Positions 1-8,932 of a stretch of 64,000 nucleotides of DNA are shown here, piece by piece. The notes beneath the pieces were generated by a model, which had not been told where the DNA came from, ran no database searches, and saw only the letters and a list, made by a program, of their open reading frames with translations. Within the stretch, counting starts at the first letter, position 1. Each line of letters starts with the position of its first letter. The DNA lies in the NCBI GenBank assembly GCA_002633025.1, contig NMRB01001624.1, forward strand, positions 68,529 to 132,528, in the 5' to 3' direction. A program made the position numbers and the translations under genes. The stretch comes from Notospermus geniculatus. Its lineage: Eukaryota; Nemertea; Pilidiophora; Heteronemertea; Lineidae.

Positions 1-306
1 TCGGAGACAAGTTATTCAAGAAACAAAAGTGTGACAGACAAAATCTCAACTTTTGATATGTCAATTTCACCATGAACCAGGTATCGGAGACTGGAAATTT
101 TCATTCCATCTTGTAGCTCAAGTCATGAAACCTGGGGGTAGGTCGCATTTCCAGGTCTGTAGCTCTTGCAGGAACAAAGTTACAGGTGTGACAGACTGAA
201 CAGACAGACAGACACACAGATACACAGACACACACACACACACAGACACCACGACCAAACACTATATGGTTTCCGATCTTGAGATCGGAAACCATAATGA
301 CAATTA

Positions 307-1785
307 TTAAGAACAACTAGGTTCTTCCAAGAAACATATCTGGGATGCCGGACGGGTCAGAATCCCAGTCGCACTTCTAATCTTCACCACGCGTACTCGT
401 CCGTCCGGACCGGGAATCACTTCCACAACTCGGGCGAGGGGCCACTGTCCCCTGGGTGCATTTCCATCTACCACAAGGACAACGTCATCCACTTTCAGAT
501 TCCGAACCTCACCCAACCATTTCGAACGCACGTTCAGTTTTGGCAAGTATTCCCTTTGCCAGCGCCGCCAAAAGAGGTCGGCAAGAACCTGTGATTGGCG
601 CCAACGTTTCCTACTTGAAAGGTCGGCGGTCTCAACACTGACTGGCGAAAAGACCTGTGGGGAACGATTCAGCAGGAAATGGCTGGGTGTGAGAGGCTCG
701 GGATCCGAGGAATCCGCACTCAAATGTGTCAGCGGCCTGCTATTAAGGATAGCTTCCACCTCACATAACGTTGTATGTAAGGTGTCCTCATGAACACAAT
801 TCTCTCGCAAAATGGCTTTCAGTACTTTCTTTGTCGAACCAACTAAACGCTCCCAGGCGCCTCCCATGTGGGGCGCTTTGGGGGGATTAAAGTGCCACTG
901 GATGCCTTTCTCTGCCAACATATTTTGCACACGTTCGTCAGCATCCCAGGATTTCAGTGCTTCGCGTAATTCCTTATCCGCACCGACAAAATTGGTGCCA
1001 TTGTCGCTGAAGATATCCGTCGGATTGCCCCTTCTAGCGATAAACCTGCGGAGAGCCAGGATGAAAGAGTCAGTCTCTAGACTGTTTACCAACTCGATGT
1101 GAACAGCCCGCACGCTCATGCACGTAAAGAGACAGCCCCATCGTTTTTCACGGCCACGCCCCCTTTTGACTGTCAAGGGACCAAAGTATCCTAAGCCGGT
1201 GCATGAGAATGCGGGCCGACTACCCACCCTTGATGGTGGCAAAGTAGCCATGAACGGTATAGCTGGCTGCAGACGACGGCATCGACAGAAGAGGCACTCC
1301 CGGATCATTCTTTTCACGAGTGACCTAAGGCCGATTATCCAATATGTCTGGCGAAGGTCAGCTATTGTATGTTCTGTACCAACATGATGTAATCTTCTGT
1401 GAGAATCACCCACAAGAAGCTTCGCAATCACATGATTCTTCGGCACAATGATCTGATGCTGCGCGTCAAACGGTATCTTGGCATTATGTAAGCGGCCGCC
1501 AACGCGGAGCACACCATCAACCAAGACTGGCGTCAAAGGCAGAAGTGTACTACGCCTTGGCAACGAATCGCCGGATGACAACGCACCAATCTCGGATTGA
1601 AAAGCTTCTCGCTGGGAATCAATAACCCAGAATGTAACTGCCTCATTCAACTCATTTACAGTAAGACTGCCAACACGTCGGTCTTTTGGGGACCGCAAGT
1701 TATGTATGAATCGAAAACACCAAGCAGTGACACGTTTCAATCGCGTCAAAGTCGAGAAGTCACCGGGGTCAATGGGTGAGGTCAA
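307..1785 (-). pseudogene. BEL/Pao integrase with DUF5641-like C terminus, catalytic Asp lost
   Basis: The ORF codes for 492 residues. An H2C2 zinc-binding region (HH...H...CLFCRC) precedes an rve integrase core. The second Asp lies in IFSDNGTNFVGAD and the Glu in HMGGAWERLVGS. The first catalytic Asp, usually in a VDYFGP-like motif, is missing: this copy reads GLGYFGP, with GGA where GAY is expected. The C-terminal 150 residues match the DUF5641 tail typical of BEL elements (RKRWRQSQVLADLFWRRW...WLGEVRNLKVDDVVLV). The upstream frame is cut by the DNA element at 1774. The protein would not be a functional integrase. Confidence 0.85.
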
Positions 1786-2662
1786 ATATTAGGTTTAAGA
1801 CAAAACTGAGATAATCTCAGTATTATCACAGTTTAAAACCACCTCCAGGTCTTAATCTGACCACATAAAACTGGCCTGAAATTAAGACCGTAATAAAACT
1901 TGAATAAAACTTAGGTAAAACTTGGATAAAACCTAGATAAAACTCCAGTTTCGAGGAATCTGTTCTCATTAGGATTCCTGGAATCTGCTGTACACAGAGC
2001 AAGTTCCATGTGTGTAGCGTAAACTGTACACCAGTGACAGCCAGCCATAAGTTAGTCAGCATGAACACAACTGCCGAGGCAAAATGCTTCACATGGCCAC
2101 ACCAACTGCAAAAACAACTTGATGATGAAATCCTCCTGAAGAAAGATGGAGTGCGAAAAAGTTTGCACTCTTTTCATAGAGGTTGCCGTGTGGGGACGCC
2201 CATTTCCACCAACTTGCTCAACTCTCCATTCATGGAATAGCCCCACAAGGTGATCTAACTGATCCTGGTTCAGTCTCAAGTGCCTTGCAACTGGTTCTCC
2301 ACTGTAGGCCGGTCTTCATCGGAAGTTTTCAGCCATTCGAATGGCATGATCTTGAATTACAGTAGGGCAAACATGGCCGCTGGTTTAATCCTGAGATTTG
2401 ACCTCTGTCAGGTTTTAAGCCCTAGGGATAAAACCTGGCCATGTGTATTTGGTAATGCATTTTGTAAAACCTGAGCACTTTCTTCAGATTAAAACTTCGC
2501 AAGTTTTATCTAAGTTTTAAAACTAGTCTTAAAACAGTCTTAATACTGTTTTAATCAGGTCTGAAACTAAAACCTGATGAGAGGTCAAATGTTGGATTTA
2601 GTGTAAAACTTTCTTAAAACCTGGATTTAAAACCGGCTTAAACCCAATATTTGACCTCACCC
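1774..2662. mobile_element. 889-bp DNA transposon/MITE with long TIRs inserted in BEL pol
   Basis: The ends are inverted: GGGTGAGGTCAAATATT at 1774 and AATATTTGACCTCACCC ending at 2662. AAT is duplicated directly outside (1771-1773 and 2663-2665), giving a 3-bp target-site duplication. TTTAAAAC and TTAAGAC words dominate the subterminal regions. No transposase is visible inside, so it is non-autonomous. With its duplication it adds 892 bp, which is not a multiple of three, so it both interrupts and shifts the retrotransposon frame. A 3-bp A/T-rich target fits the PIF/Harbinger type, but that assignment is inference. Confidence 0.85.
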
Positions 2663-4438
2663 AATGAAACCGCCGAGAGATGGCTCACTGGAACCGCCGA
2701 CATTCAAGATTGTCACGACACTTTTTACTTCATTGTCAGTTTCCGGAACGTCGCTGACCTGACCTTGGTCAGGCCACATATATTGATCTTGTTCTAAAAA
2801 GCTTGGACCCTGAAACCATCTACCTTTATCGACCAGTTCTGATATCGGCAGGCCCCGGGAGCAATCGCCGGCAGGATTCAGTGTCCCCGGCACAAAGTAC
2901 CACTGACTGCGGTCTGTAAGACCTCGGATCTCGGATACCCGATTAGCTATGAATGTATTCAAACGTTTGTTGTCATTGTGAATGTACTGCAATACAATCA
3001 TAGAATCGGACCAGAAGAACGAGTCAGAAATCGACAGATCCAAGTCAGATTTCACAGTAGTTTGCAAGCGCACGGCAAGTACCGCGGCCTGCAATTCGAG
3101 TCTAGGCAAAATGAGGCAGTGTCTTTTGACTGGGGCGACACGCGTTTTAGACATTACCAAGCTGACATGGATTTCTCCACTGCACGAGATCTTTCTTATG
3201 TAACACACGGCACCGAATGCCTTTTCAGAACTATCGGAAAACGTATGCAACTCGAATCGGACAGAACGGAAATCAATGGGCCAAAGACAACGTGGCAATT
3301 CAATACTTGGTAACTCTAACAATTCTGTCAGCCATTGCTGCCATTGTGTCAGTTCGGTTTCACTAATCTGTTCGTCCCACTCAAGACCTTTCTCCCAAAG
3401 AGACTGTAGGATTAGCTTTGCTCTGATGACAAACGGGGACACGAACCCCAAAGGGTCAAAAACCGAGCTGACAACACTCAAGATTTCTCGTTTCGTACAT
3501 GCATTTTCCACCCTGACCGAGTCGAAGACAAACACGTCATGTTTCAAATCGCATTGCAATCCTAGAGTTCTTTGGGTTACCTTGGACTTGTCATTCAAAT
3601 TGAGGTCAACAACTGTAGAAATCCCCAGTTCAGAATCCAATTTGGCTATGGCATCAAGGACCTCCTGATTGTTTGAAGCCCACTTTGTCAATTTGAACCC
3701 CCCTGTTTTCAAGAGTTTTATCACTTCTATTGCGGTTGAAATAGCCTGGGGAACTGTGTCTAAAGCCTTACACATGTCATCAACGTAGAAGCATCGCTTT
3801 ACGGTGTAAAGAGCTTCGTCAGAAAAGTCCCCATCACTATTGTCTTCAGCACACCTTTGGAGACAGTAATTGGCACAACACGGGGAACATTTGGCCCCAA
3901 ATATGTGCACCAACATCTGGTATTCATCAGGGGGCCCAGGTTTTGTCATATCTTCTTTCCAAAGAAATCTAAGTGCGTCCCGATCTGCGGGTGGAACCAA
4001 ACATTGGTGGAACATGCCTTCGATGTCTGCGGAAATGGCAATTTCACCACATCTGAACCTCTGTAGTACACCAACGAGACTATTAATCAAGTCAGGACCA
4101 GTTTCCAATCGATTATTCAGGTTTGTACCCTGAAAGGTCGCAGCAGCGTCAAAAACCACGCGTAGCTTATTCTTTTTGGGGTGTACTACACCGTGGTGAG
4201 GCAAGTAATACGTTCGGTCACTAGTCATTTTCACCTCCTCCGCAGACATCTTCCGGGCATGTCCAGCCATAACGTAACCATTCAATACACTCATATACTG
4301 ATGACACAGCTCGGGGTTTTTGTTCAGTTTACGTTCCAGAAGATGAAACCGACGCTCAGCCAAGGGTCTGTTATTCGGCAAATCGACAGGAGTTTCGGAC
4401 CATAGCATGCCCACTTGTGACCAGAAGGCGTATGACAC
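2657..4438 (-). CDS. BEL/Pao reverse transcriptase-RNase H ORF
   Basis: The ORF codes for 593 residues and continues the polyprotein in another frame. The RT fingers and palm are recognisable (KNKLRVVFDAAA, ISADIEGMFHQ, and the catalytic YVDD within RCFYVDDMCKAL). An RNase H-like domain follows, with LHTFSDSSEKAFGAVCY and FFWSDSMIVLQYI. The region before YVDD is Cys-rich (AKCSPCCANYCLQRC), as in Pao RTs. The reading frame stops at the edge of the inserted DNA element (1774-2662), so it is truncated rather than naturally terminated. A start codon near 4438 is not meaningful because this piece would be translated as part of a polyprotein. Confidence 0.88.
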   Translation of the reverse strand: MSYAFWSQVGMLWSETPVDLPNNRPLAERRFHLLERKLNKNPELCHQYMSVLNGYVMAGHARKMSAEEVKMTSDRTYYLPHHGVVHPKKNKLRVVFDAAATFQGTNLNNRLETGPDLINSLVGVLQRFRCGEIAISADIEGMFHQCLVPPADRDALRFLWKEDMTKPGPPDEYQMLVHIFGAKCSPCCANYCLQRCAEDNSDGDFSDEALYTVKRCFYVDDMCKALDTVPQAISTAIEVIKLLKTGGFKLTKWASNNQEVLDAIAKLDSELGISTVVDLNLNDKSKVTQRTLGLQCDLKHDVFVFDSVRVENACTKREILSVVSSVFDPLGFVSPFVIRAKLILQSLWEKGLEWDEQISETELTQWQQWLTELLELPSIELPRCLWPIDFRSVRFELHTFSDSSEKAFGAVCYIRKISCSGEIHVSLVMSKTRVAPVKRHCLILPRLELQAAVLAVRLQTTVKSDLDLSISDSFFWSDSMIVLQYIHNDNKRLNTFIANRVSEIRGLTDRSQWYFVPGTLNPAGDCSRGLPISELVDKGRWFQGPSFLEQDQYMWPDQGQVSDVPETDNEVKSVVTILNVGGSSEPSLGGFIG

Positions 4439-6669
4439 AAGGTGGAGTCCAAAAGCTCTTTTGCCCTCAGGTCAGCCATGGAGAAGGGTTTTTCTGTTAC
4501 TAATTTCGAGCCAAAACTCTCCGTCTGCCAGAACTTCTCCACCTGACTGTGCAAATCTTCACAAGCAGACCGTGTTACGCCCACGAAGTTCACACAGACA
4601 TTAGGAGCCATGTCGGCATCGGTGTCATCCTCACTAGAGCTGGAGACCGCAGAACCCACGACAGTCCATCCAAGAGGAGTTTTGATCGCGGTAGGAAGGT
4701 TTTCCGGACCTTCACGTACTTCTAACTGCAAAAATGCTTTTGTTGTGTTCACTCCTATCAGTATTGTAATTTGACTTTGATCAATTTCGGGCACGTTCAG
4801 GTCCCGCACATGGGGCCAATCGATTTCACCGCTATCCAAACGAGGAATAGTTTGACTAGGAATATTGAATGGACTGGCATGGGTCCAGGCGTCTCGTACA
4901 CTTAAAGGTGGCATAGAAGGGTTCGCGGGGTCACTAAGCCAAAACGAAACCCGTTTTGATTTCTGAGGTGGTTCATATCCTTTCAAATTGCCAATACAGA
5001 GAGAGGCAGAAGGGCCGTTCAAGCCTATATCTGTTGCAAATGATTCCCTAATTAAAGTAATCTGACTTCCCGAATCGAGCATAGCGAACGTATCCACAAC
5101 GCGACCGCTAGGCGAGTGAACTCTAACAGGAAGAGTTTGCAGATACACCGTAGACATATTCTGACGGCGCGTTGTGGACACAGTCGCAGCAGGAGTCGGA
5201 ACGTCAGACGTTTGACCAGAAGCCTCCGTTGTGAAGCTATCATGCAGCAAGGTCGAATGACGACCATTGCAACTATTACACTTTCGTTTACTGAAACAAT
5301 CCCGTGTACGGTGAGATTTCTTATGACACAAAAAGCACCGTCCCTGAGATTTAAACCATGCGAGTCTATCTGACGGTGATTTCGCTTTAAAGGACGAGCA
5401 TTCAGTGAGCCAATGCTTCCCCGTGCAAAACTGACAATATTTCGACTCAACACTACCTTGTGGAGCATTGCCCCGAGGAGTCAAAAGCGTTGCCGGTTTC
5501 GCCGTGGGTCCTTTCGACTTGTCTGGTTTTTGCTTGAAACCCTTAGACGGAGCCGGATTGGACTCGCCGAAGGCTCCTCCATATCTCAGTGCCTGCTCTC
5601 TTTTGAGCAACCACTTGTGAAAGAGCTCGACCGTTGGATCGCCGTCACTATACTTGACCACGTGGTTCCCCCAGGACTCCCTCATATGGTGGGGCAACTT
5701 TGAGATCAAATCAACAAGCAAGCCTTTGGCCTGCAAGTCGGCTGTATAACCCATGGACTTAAAGATTTGTACCAACTGGCTCACTTGAGTACAAAAATTT
5801 GCCAAATCTGTTGTTTTCTGTACCTTAGGTAAATCACGAACACGCTTAATGAAAGCTGCGACAATGAACGCTGGGTTGTCGTAGCGAGACTGAAGCTCTT
5901 TCATAGCCGAGGAGTAATACTTGCCATCCAGAAGCAAACCAAAAACCTTACTCTGTGGTTCGTCGCCTAGGTAGGTTCTAAGGTATCCCAGCTTTTGAGA
6001 ATCACTAAGCACGGAATTGTCATGAATAAGATTTCTAAAATTCAAAAACCATTCCGGCCATTCCACATGATCACCATTAAAAACCTTAATCTTGAATTTC
6101 GGCAAGCCGAACTGAGGCAGCGAACCAGGGAGCAAGGCGATTGGATTCACCTGGTAATCACCACGTTCATGAGGGTCATTAAGTTCGGGTACGTCACCAC
6201 ACGGCTGAGGGGGTTGGGGAACCACGAAATCAACGTCATGAGATTCTTTACAAGATCTAGAGTCATTTTGGTCATGTAGCCAACCGGACACTCTGTCCGT
6301 GTCGTCACAGGTATTACCCTGCGCTCTTAAAGTTTGCATCTCGAGTTCATTTTTCAAAATCTGGACCTTTTTCTGGCGGGCAATCTTGCGTAGGGCTTCG
6401 GTCTCCCTAGCCTCAGCCTCTTCGAGGGCGTCAAGTTCTAATTGGTGTTTAAGTTCGAGTTCAGCAGCTCTGACAAGATGCGTACGCATTTCTCGTTCTT
6501 CATCAGGGTCAAGGTTGGAAGCCAAAATCCAGGAAGGGTCAGTGAAGCCAGTAACGTGACTAACTTGGTTCAATTTATCGACATCCGGCGCTACTTCGGT
6601 TGCCTCTCTGGCCTTCAAAGATGGCTTCAACAACCGCCCAAACCGACTGTATTTCGGGCCGGTCGCCAT
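4324..6669 (-). CDS. BEL/Pao Gag-protease ORF
   Basis: The ORF codes for 781 residues starting at an ATG (MATGPKYSRF). An N-terminal Lys/Glu-rich coiled-coil-like stretch (about residues 60-115) is followed by a DUF1759-like Gag region (about 185-360). Next come two CCHC-type zinc knuckles (CQFC...H...C and CFLCHKKSH...C) and a further CNSC cluster, as expected for RNA binding. A retropepsin-like aspartic protease follows, with the catalytic motif AMLDSGSQITL. The frame ends about 40 residues after a segment that normally leads straight into reverse transcriptase, which implies a frameshift near 4430 relative to an intact polyprotein. The 5' flank holds CAG|GTAAGT, a possible leader splice donor, about 30 nt upstream of the ATG. 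Confidence 0.88.
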   Translation of the reverse strand: MATGPKYSRFGRLLKPSLKAREATEVAPDVDKLNQVSHVTGFTDPSWILASNLDPDEEREMRTHLVRAAELELKHQLELDALEEAEARETEALRKIARQKKVQILKNELEMQTLRAQGNTCDDTDRVSGWLHDQNDSRSCKESHDVDFVVPQPPQPCGDVPELNDPHERGDYQVNPIALLPGSLPQFGLPKFKIKVFNGDHVEWPEWFLNFRNLIHDNSVLSDSQKLGYLRTYLGDEPQSKVFGLLLDGKYYSSAMKELQSRYDNPAFIVAAFIKRVRDLPKVQKTTDLANFCTQVSQLVQIFKSMGYTADLQAKGLLVDLISKLPHHMRESWGNHVVKYSDGDPTVELFHKWLLKREQALRYGGAFGESNPAPSKGFKQKPDKSKGPTAKPATLLTPRGNAPQGSVESKYCQFCTGKHWLTECSSFKAKSPSDRLAWFKSQGRCFLCHKKSHRTRDCFSKRKCNSCNGRHSTLLHDSFTTEASGQTSDVPTPAATVSTTRRQNMSTVYLQTLPVRVHSPSGRVVDTFAMLDSGSQITLIRESFATDIGLNGPSASLCIGNLKGYEPPQKSKRVSFWLSDPANPSMPPLSVRDAWTHASPFNIPSQTIPRLDSGEIDWPHVRDLNVPEIDQSQITILIGVNTTKAFLQLEVREGPENLPTAIKTPLGWTVVGSAVSSSSEDDTDADMAPNVCVNFVGVTRSACEDLHSQVEKFWQTESFGSKLVTEKPFSMADLRAKELLDSTLCHTPSGHKWACYGPKLLSICRITDPWLSVGFIFWNVN

Positions 6670-7515
6670 TATTCAAGTCGAGTTCAAAATGACTTACCTG
6701 TCTTGGCCGCTTACCGAGTCTTGTTGCCAGCGTTCGCAATAAGGCTTCACTTATCAAATTCGTTGACTTTGTGGCGCACACCGTTGCACGCACACGGAAG
6801 TAAAAGGAGTCAAAATTCCGATTTATCGATTTATTCCACCACGTACGTGGATGTGTGTGTGTGTGTGGTCAACTATAAAAATACAACATTAAACAAAATA
6901 AGAATAACAAACGAAAACATCTAAAATTTGTCGTGAAGAAATACCAAAAAATCAAACTTAATTTCGGAGGAAGAAATGAGAGAGATTTTATCTTACCGAA
7001 TGTGGCGCATATGAATTCATCAAACTCAAGAAGGTACGCTGGCAACGGCCAAGACAGGAGTGAACTCTGAACAAAAATTCCTAAATTTATAGGGAAAGGC
7101 GGAAAAAGATCAGGGGGAATTTCGTAATAGCAGAAGTAAAATTATTGAAGTTANAAATCCGGCTGTTAGCCGTGGAGTGGAATGTGTCTAGCCCTGCGGG
7201 GCTGTCGACAGTTTAGTCCGGCGGTGGCTGTGCAATTCGGCGTATGATAGGCCTACCATTTGCTTGAAGCGAGGTGGAGAATATTTTGGTCCGGCCAGGT
7301 AGTAGTGGAATGATGGTCGCGGGGGTTGGCTGTTTTGGCCGCCATGTTGTAAGGGCCTATAGTAGGCGCGGGTGTGTGGGGCTCATGGAGGGCCGTTTTA
7401 GGTCATGCCGTATTTTTCCGTTTGGGCTTGGAGGAATTATACTTTTAGTATATTTCCTCCAAGGTTTGGGCCTCCCCAGTGCATGTGGTTTAGCATTTTT
7501 TGCTTTTGGTTTCAG

Positions 7516-7827
7516 ATGGTGCTTCCACCGGTCCTGAAGCCAAGACATTCTTTGAGAGATAAGGACATATTTGGCCTCCTATCCAAGTTCCGGGACGGGG
7601 ATAGGTCCTCCGTTAAGGAATTTGCCAGGGTCTCCCGCGGTGAGGCGACGGAGCGGCTCACGGAGTCCGAGTTAGCGAAGGAGTTTACGGAGTTGACAGG
7701 CAAGAAGCCCGAGGACCTGTGCAATTTCGCGGGGCGCGAGTGCAACATTGATAATCTCAGGTTTCTCCTCCATCTCACAGTGCTGCACGCGAACGAATTC
7801 GGTCAGCCGGCAGGGCAGCAGTTGTTG
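7516..7827 (+). CDS. Leader exon of the YR retrotransposon ORF1
   Basis: The chosen ATG at 7516 begins MVLPPVLKPRHSLRDKDIF. The open frame runs to TTG|GTAAGT, a consensus 5' splice site after codon 104 in phase 0. The peptide is charged and has no domain I recognise (SRGEATERLTESELAKEF, FAGRECNIDNLRFLLHL). If spliced to the acceptor at 8105 it forms the N terminus of the Gag-like protein. The frame stays open upstream to 7405 but with a low-complexity translation, so the start is the more plausible ATG rather than a proven one. Confidence 0.6.
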
Positions 7828-8104
7828 GTAAGTTCAAGCACTGCGTTAGCTGTTTTGTTCTAGTACATGTATTATTGGCATTTGTATTGGGATATTGCGG
7901 GGTAATTGTACGCAGTCGCATTGTTCTGGTATTTCACTCGTTAAGCGGATTGGGGGCAATGACGTAAGGAAAGTCCGTGGTATTCGCTGGTGGCTTTATT
8001 CTTTTGTTGAGGGTAGTGAGGCGTGGTGAGTCACCACAGAGATTTTTGGTTTCGTGGGAACTCTTTGGTTTTAATATCGCTCATTGGTGGCGTCCTTTTT
8101 TCAG

Positions 8105-8770
8105 GACCCTCAGCCAGGCAGGTCAGCTGATGGGCCGCATATTGCCGAACCTCCTGTGGGACCCCCACCTAAAAAGATGAAGCTAGCGGCGCCGGGGGAG
8201 GTTACGCAAGACAGCCAGCATGATGATTTAAAGGCAATAAAGGACAAGGTACGCGCGGTTGCGCTTCAAAACGAGCCCAACGAATCGTTGTTGCTCCTGC
8301 TGTTGGATGATTTGGCGAAGATGGCGGTCAGGGTGGGGGACGAGAATGCCAGTGTCTTCCAAGAGTTGTGTAGGCAGGCGATGTTAAATCAGGGCAAAAT
8401 ATCGTTGGCCTCTTTGACCCTCAACGTTCTGGGTGGTGGCGCTTCCGATCATGTTGCGAAGGCCCTGTCGAAGTGTTTCAAGGAGAGGAAGTCCAAGGAG
8501 TCAGAGGGAAGGAGCGAGGCCATGGAGAGTAGATCACCGCTCGCGAATTTGTATGGGCCTATGCCGATGGGCCAGTTCCAGGACATGGGGTCGCATTTAG
8601 TCCCACACCCCCAGCAGCAGCAGCAGGGGTATAGGCCGTATTATTACAGGGGTTACAGGGGCAGGGGTAGGGGCCAGTATAGGCCAATGAATTGCTTCTT
8701 TTGTTCAGCCCCGGACCATTGGATTAAGGACTGCCCCAAAATGAAAGAAGCTAAGCAGAAGCTTGGTTAG
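8105..8770 (+). CDS. Gag-like zinc-knuckle protein (ORF1 second exon)
   Basis: The sequence starts after a 3' splice site (polypyrimidine tract ending TTTTTTTCAG) and keeps phase 0 with the donor at 7828. About 221 residues follow: a Pro/Lys-rich start (EPPVGPPPKKMKL), a helical central part (KDKVRAVALQNEPNESLLLLLLDDLAKMAV), a Gln/Tyr/Gly/Arg-rich stretch (QQQQGYRPYYYRGYRGRG), and one CCHC knuckle (CFFCSAPDHWIKDC) close to the C terminus. This matches the nucleic-acid-binding ORF1 of YR retrotransposons. The RGG-like and knuckle motifs imply RNA binding. It ends with TAG 160 nt before the RT acceptor. Confidence 0.72.
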   Translation, partial: DPQPGRSADGPHIAEPPVGPPPKKMKLAAPGEVTQDSQHDDLKAIKDKVRAVALQNEPNESLLLLLLDDLAKMAVRVGDENASVFQELCRQAMLNQGKISLASLTLNVLGGGASDHVAKALSKCFKERKSKESEGRSEAMESRSPLANLYGPMPMGQFQDMGSHLVPHPQQQQQGYRPYYYRGYRGRGRGQYRPMNCFFCSAPDHWIKDCPKMKEAKQKLG

Positions 8771-8932
8771 TAAAGAGGGGCTCGAAGTTTGGGCCCGGCG
8801 CCGTTGGTGGAGTTACGCTCGGTTTCTGACTCAAGGGACACTAGAGCCCTAGTGGATTTTCAGAATTCACGCGAGTCGGAGGCTGGGTGATTCCCCCATG
8901 TCTGTCTCATTTGGGTATAAAATATTTTTCAG

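Larger units (their letters stand above)
300..6790 (-). mobile_element. BEL/Pao LTR retrotransposon, decayed copy
   Basis: Three minus-strand ORFs give the order Gag-zinc knuckles-aspartic protease, Pao-type reverse transcriptase-RNase H, then integrase with a DUF5641-like tail. This is the BEL/Pao order. The copy is broken in three ways: a frame change near 4430 between the protease and RT ORFs, a DNA element inserted at 1774-2662, and loss of the first integrase aspartate. I found no convincing pair of LTRs. The sequence beyond the 5' side (6800-7150) does not visibly match that beyond the 3' side (1-306), so the LTRs are lost, divergent or outside the window. Family assignment rests on domain order and motifs. 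Confidence 0.9.

Noticed and set aside
200-252. CA/GACA-rich tract as a regulatory element or CRISPR-like repeat
   Set aside because: Simple microsatellite. No spaced unique sequences; CRISPR arrays are not expected in this nuclear genome and none was seen.
812-1387. Plus-strand ORFs of 89-96 codons across the BEL integrase
   Set aside because: Antisense shadows of a clear minus-strand retroelement ORF.
1-7150. LTR pair for the BEL element
   Set aside because: No clear direct repeat between the two flanks could be found by eye.
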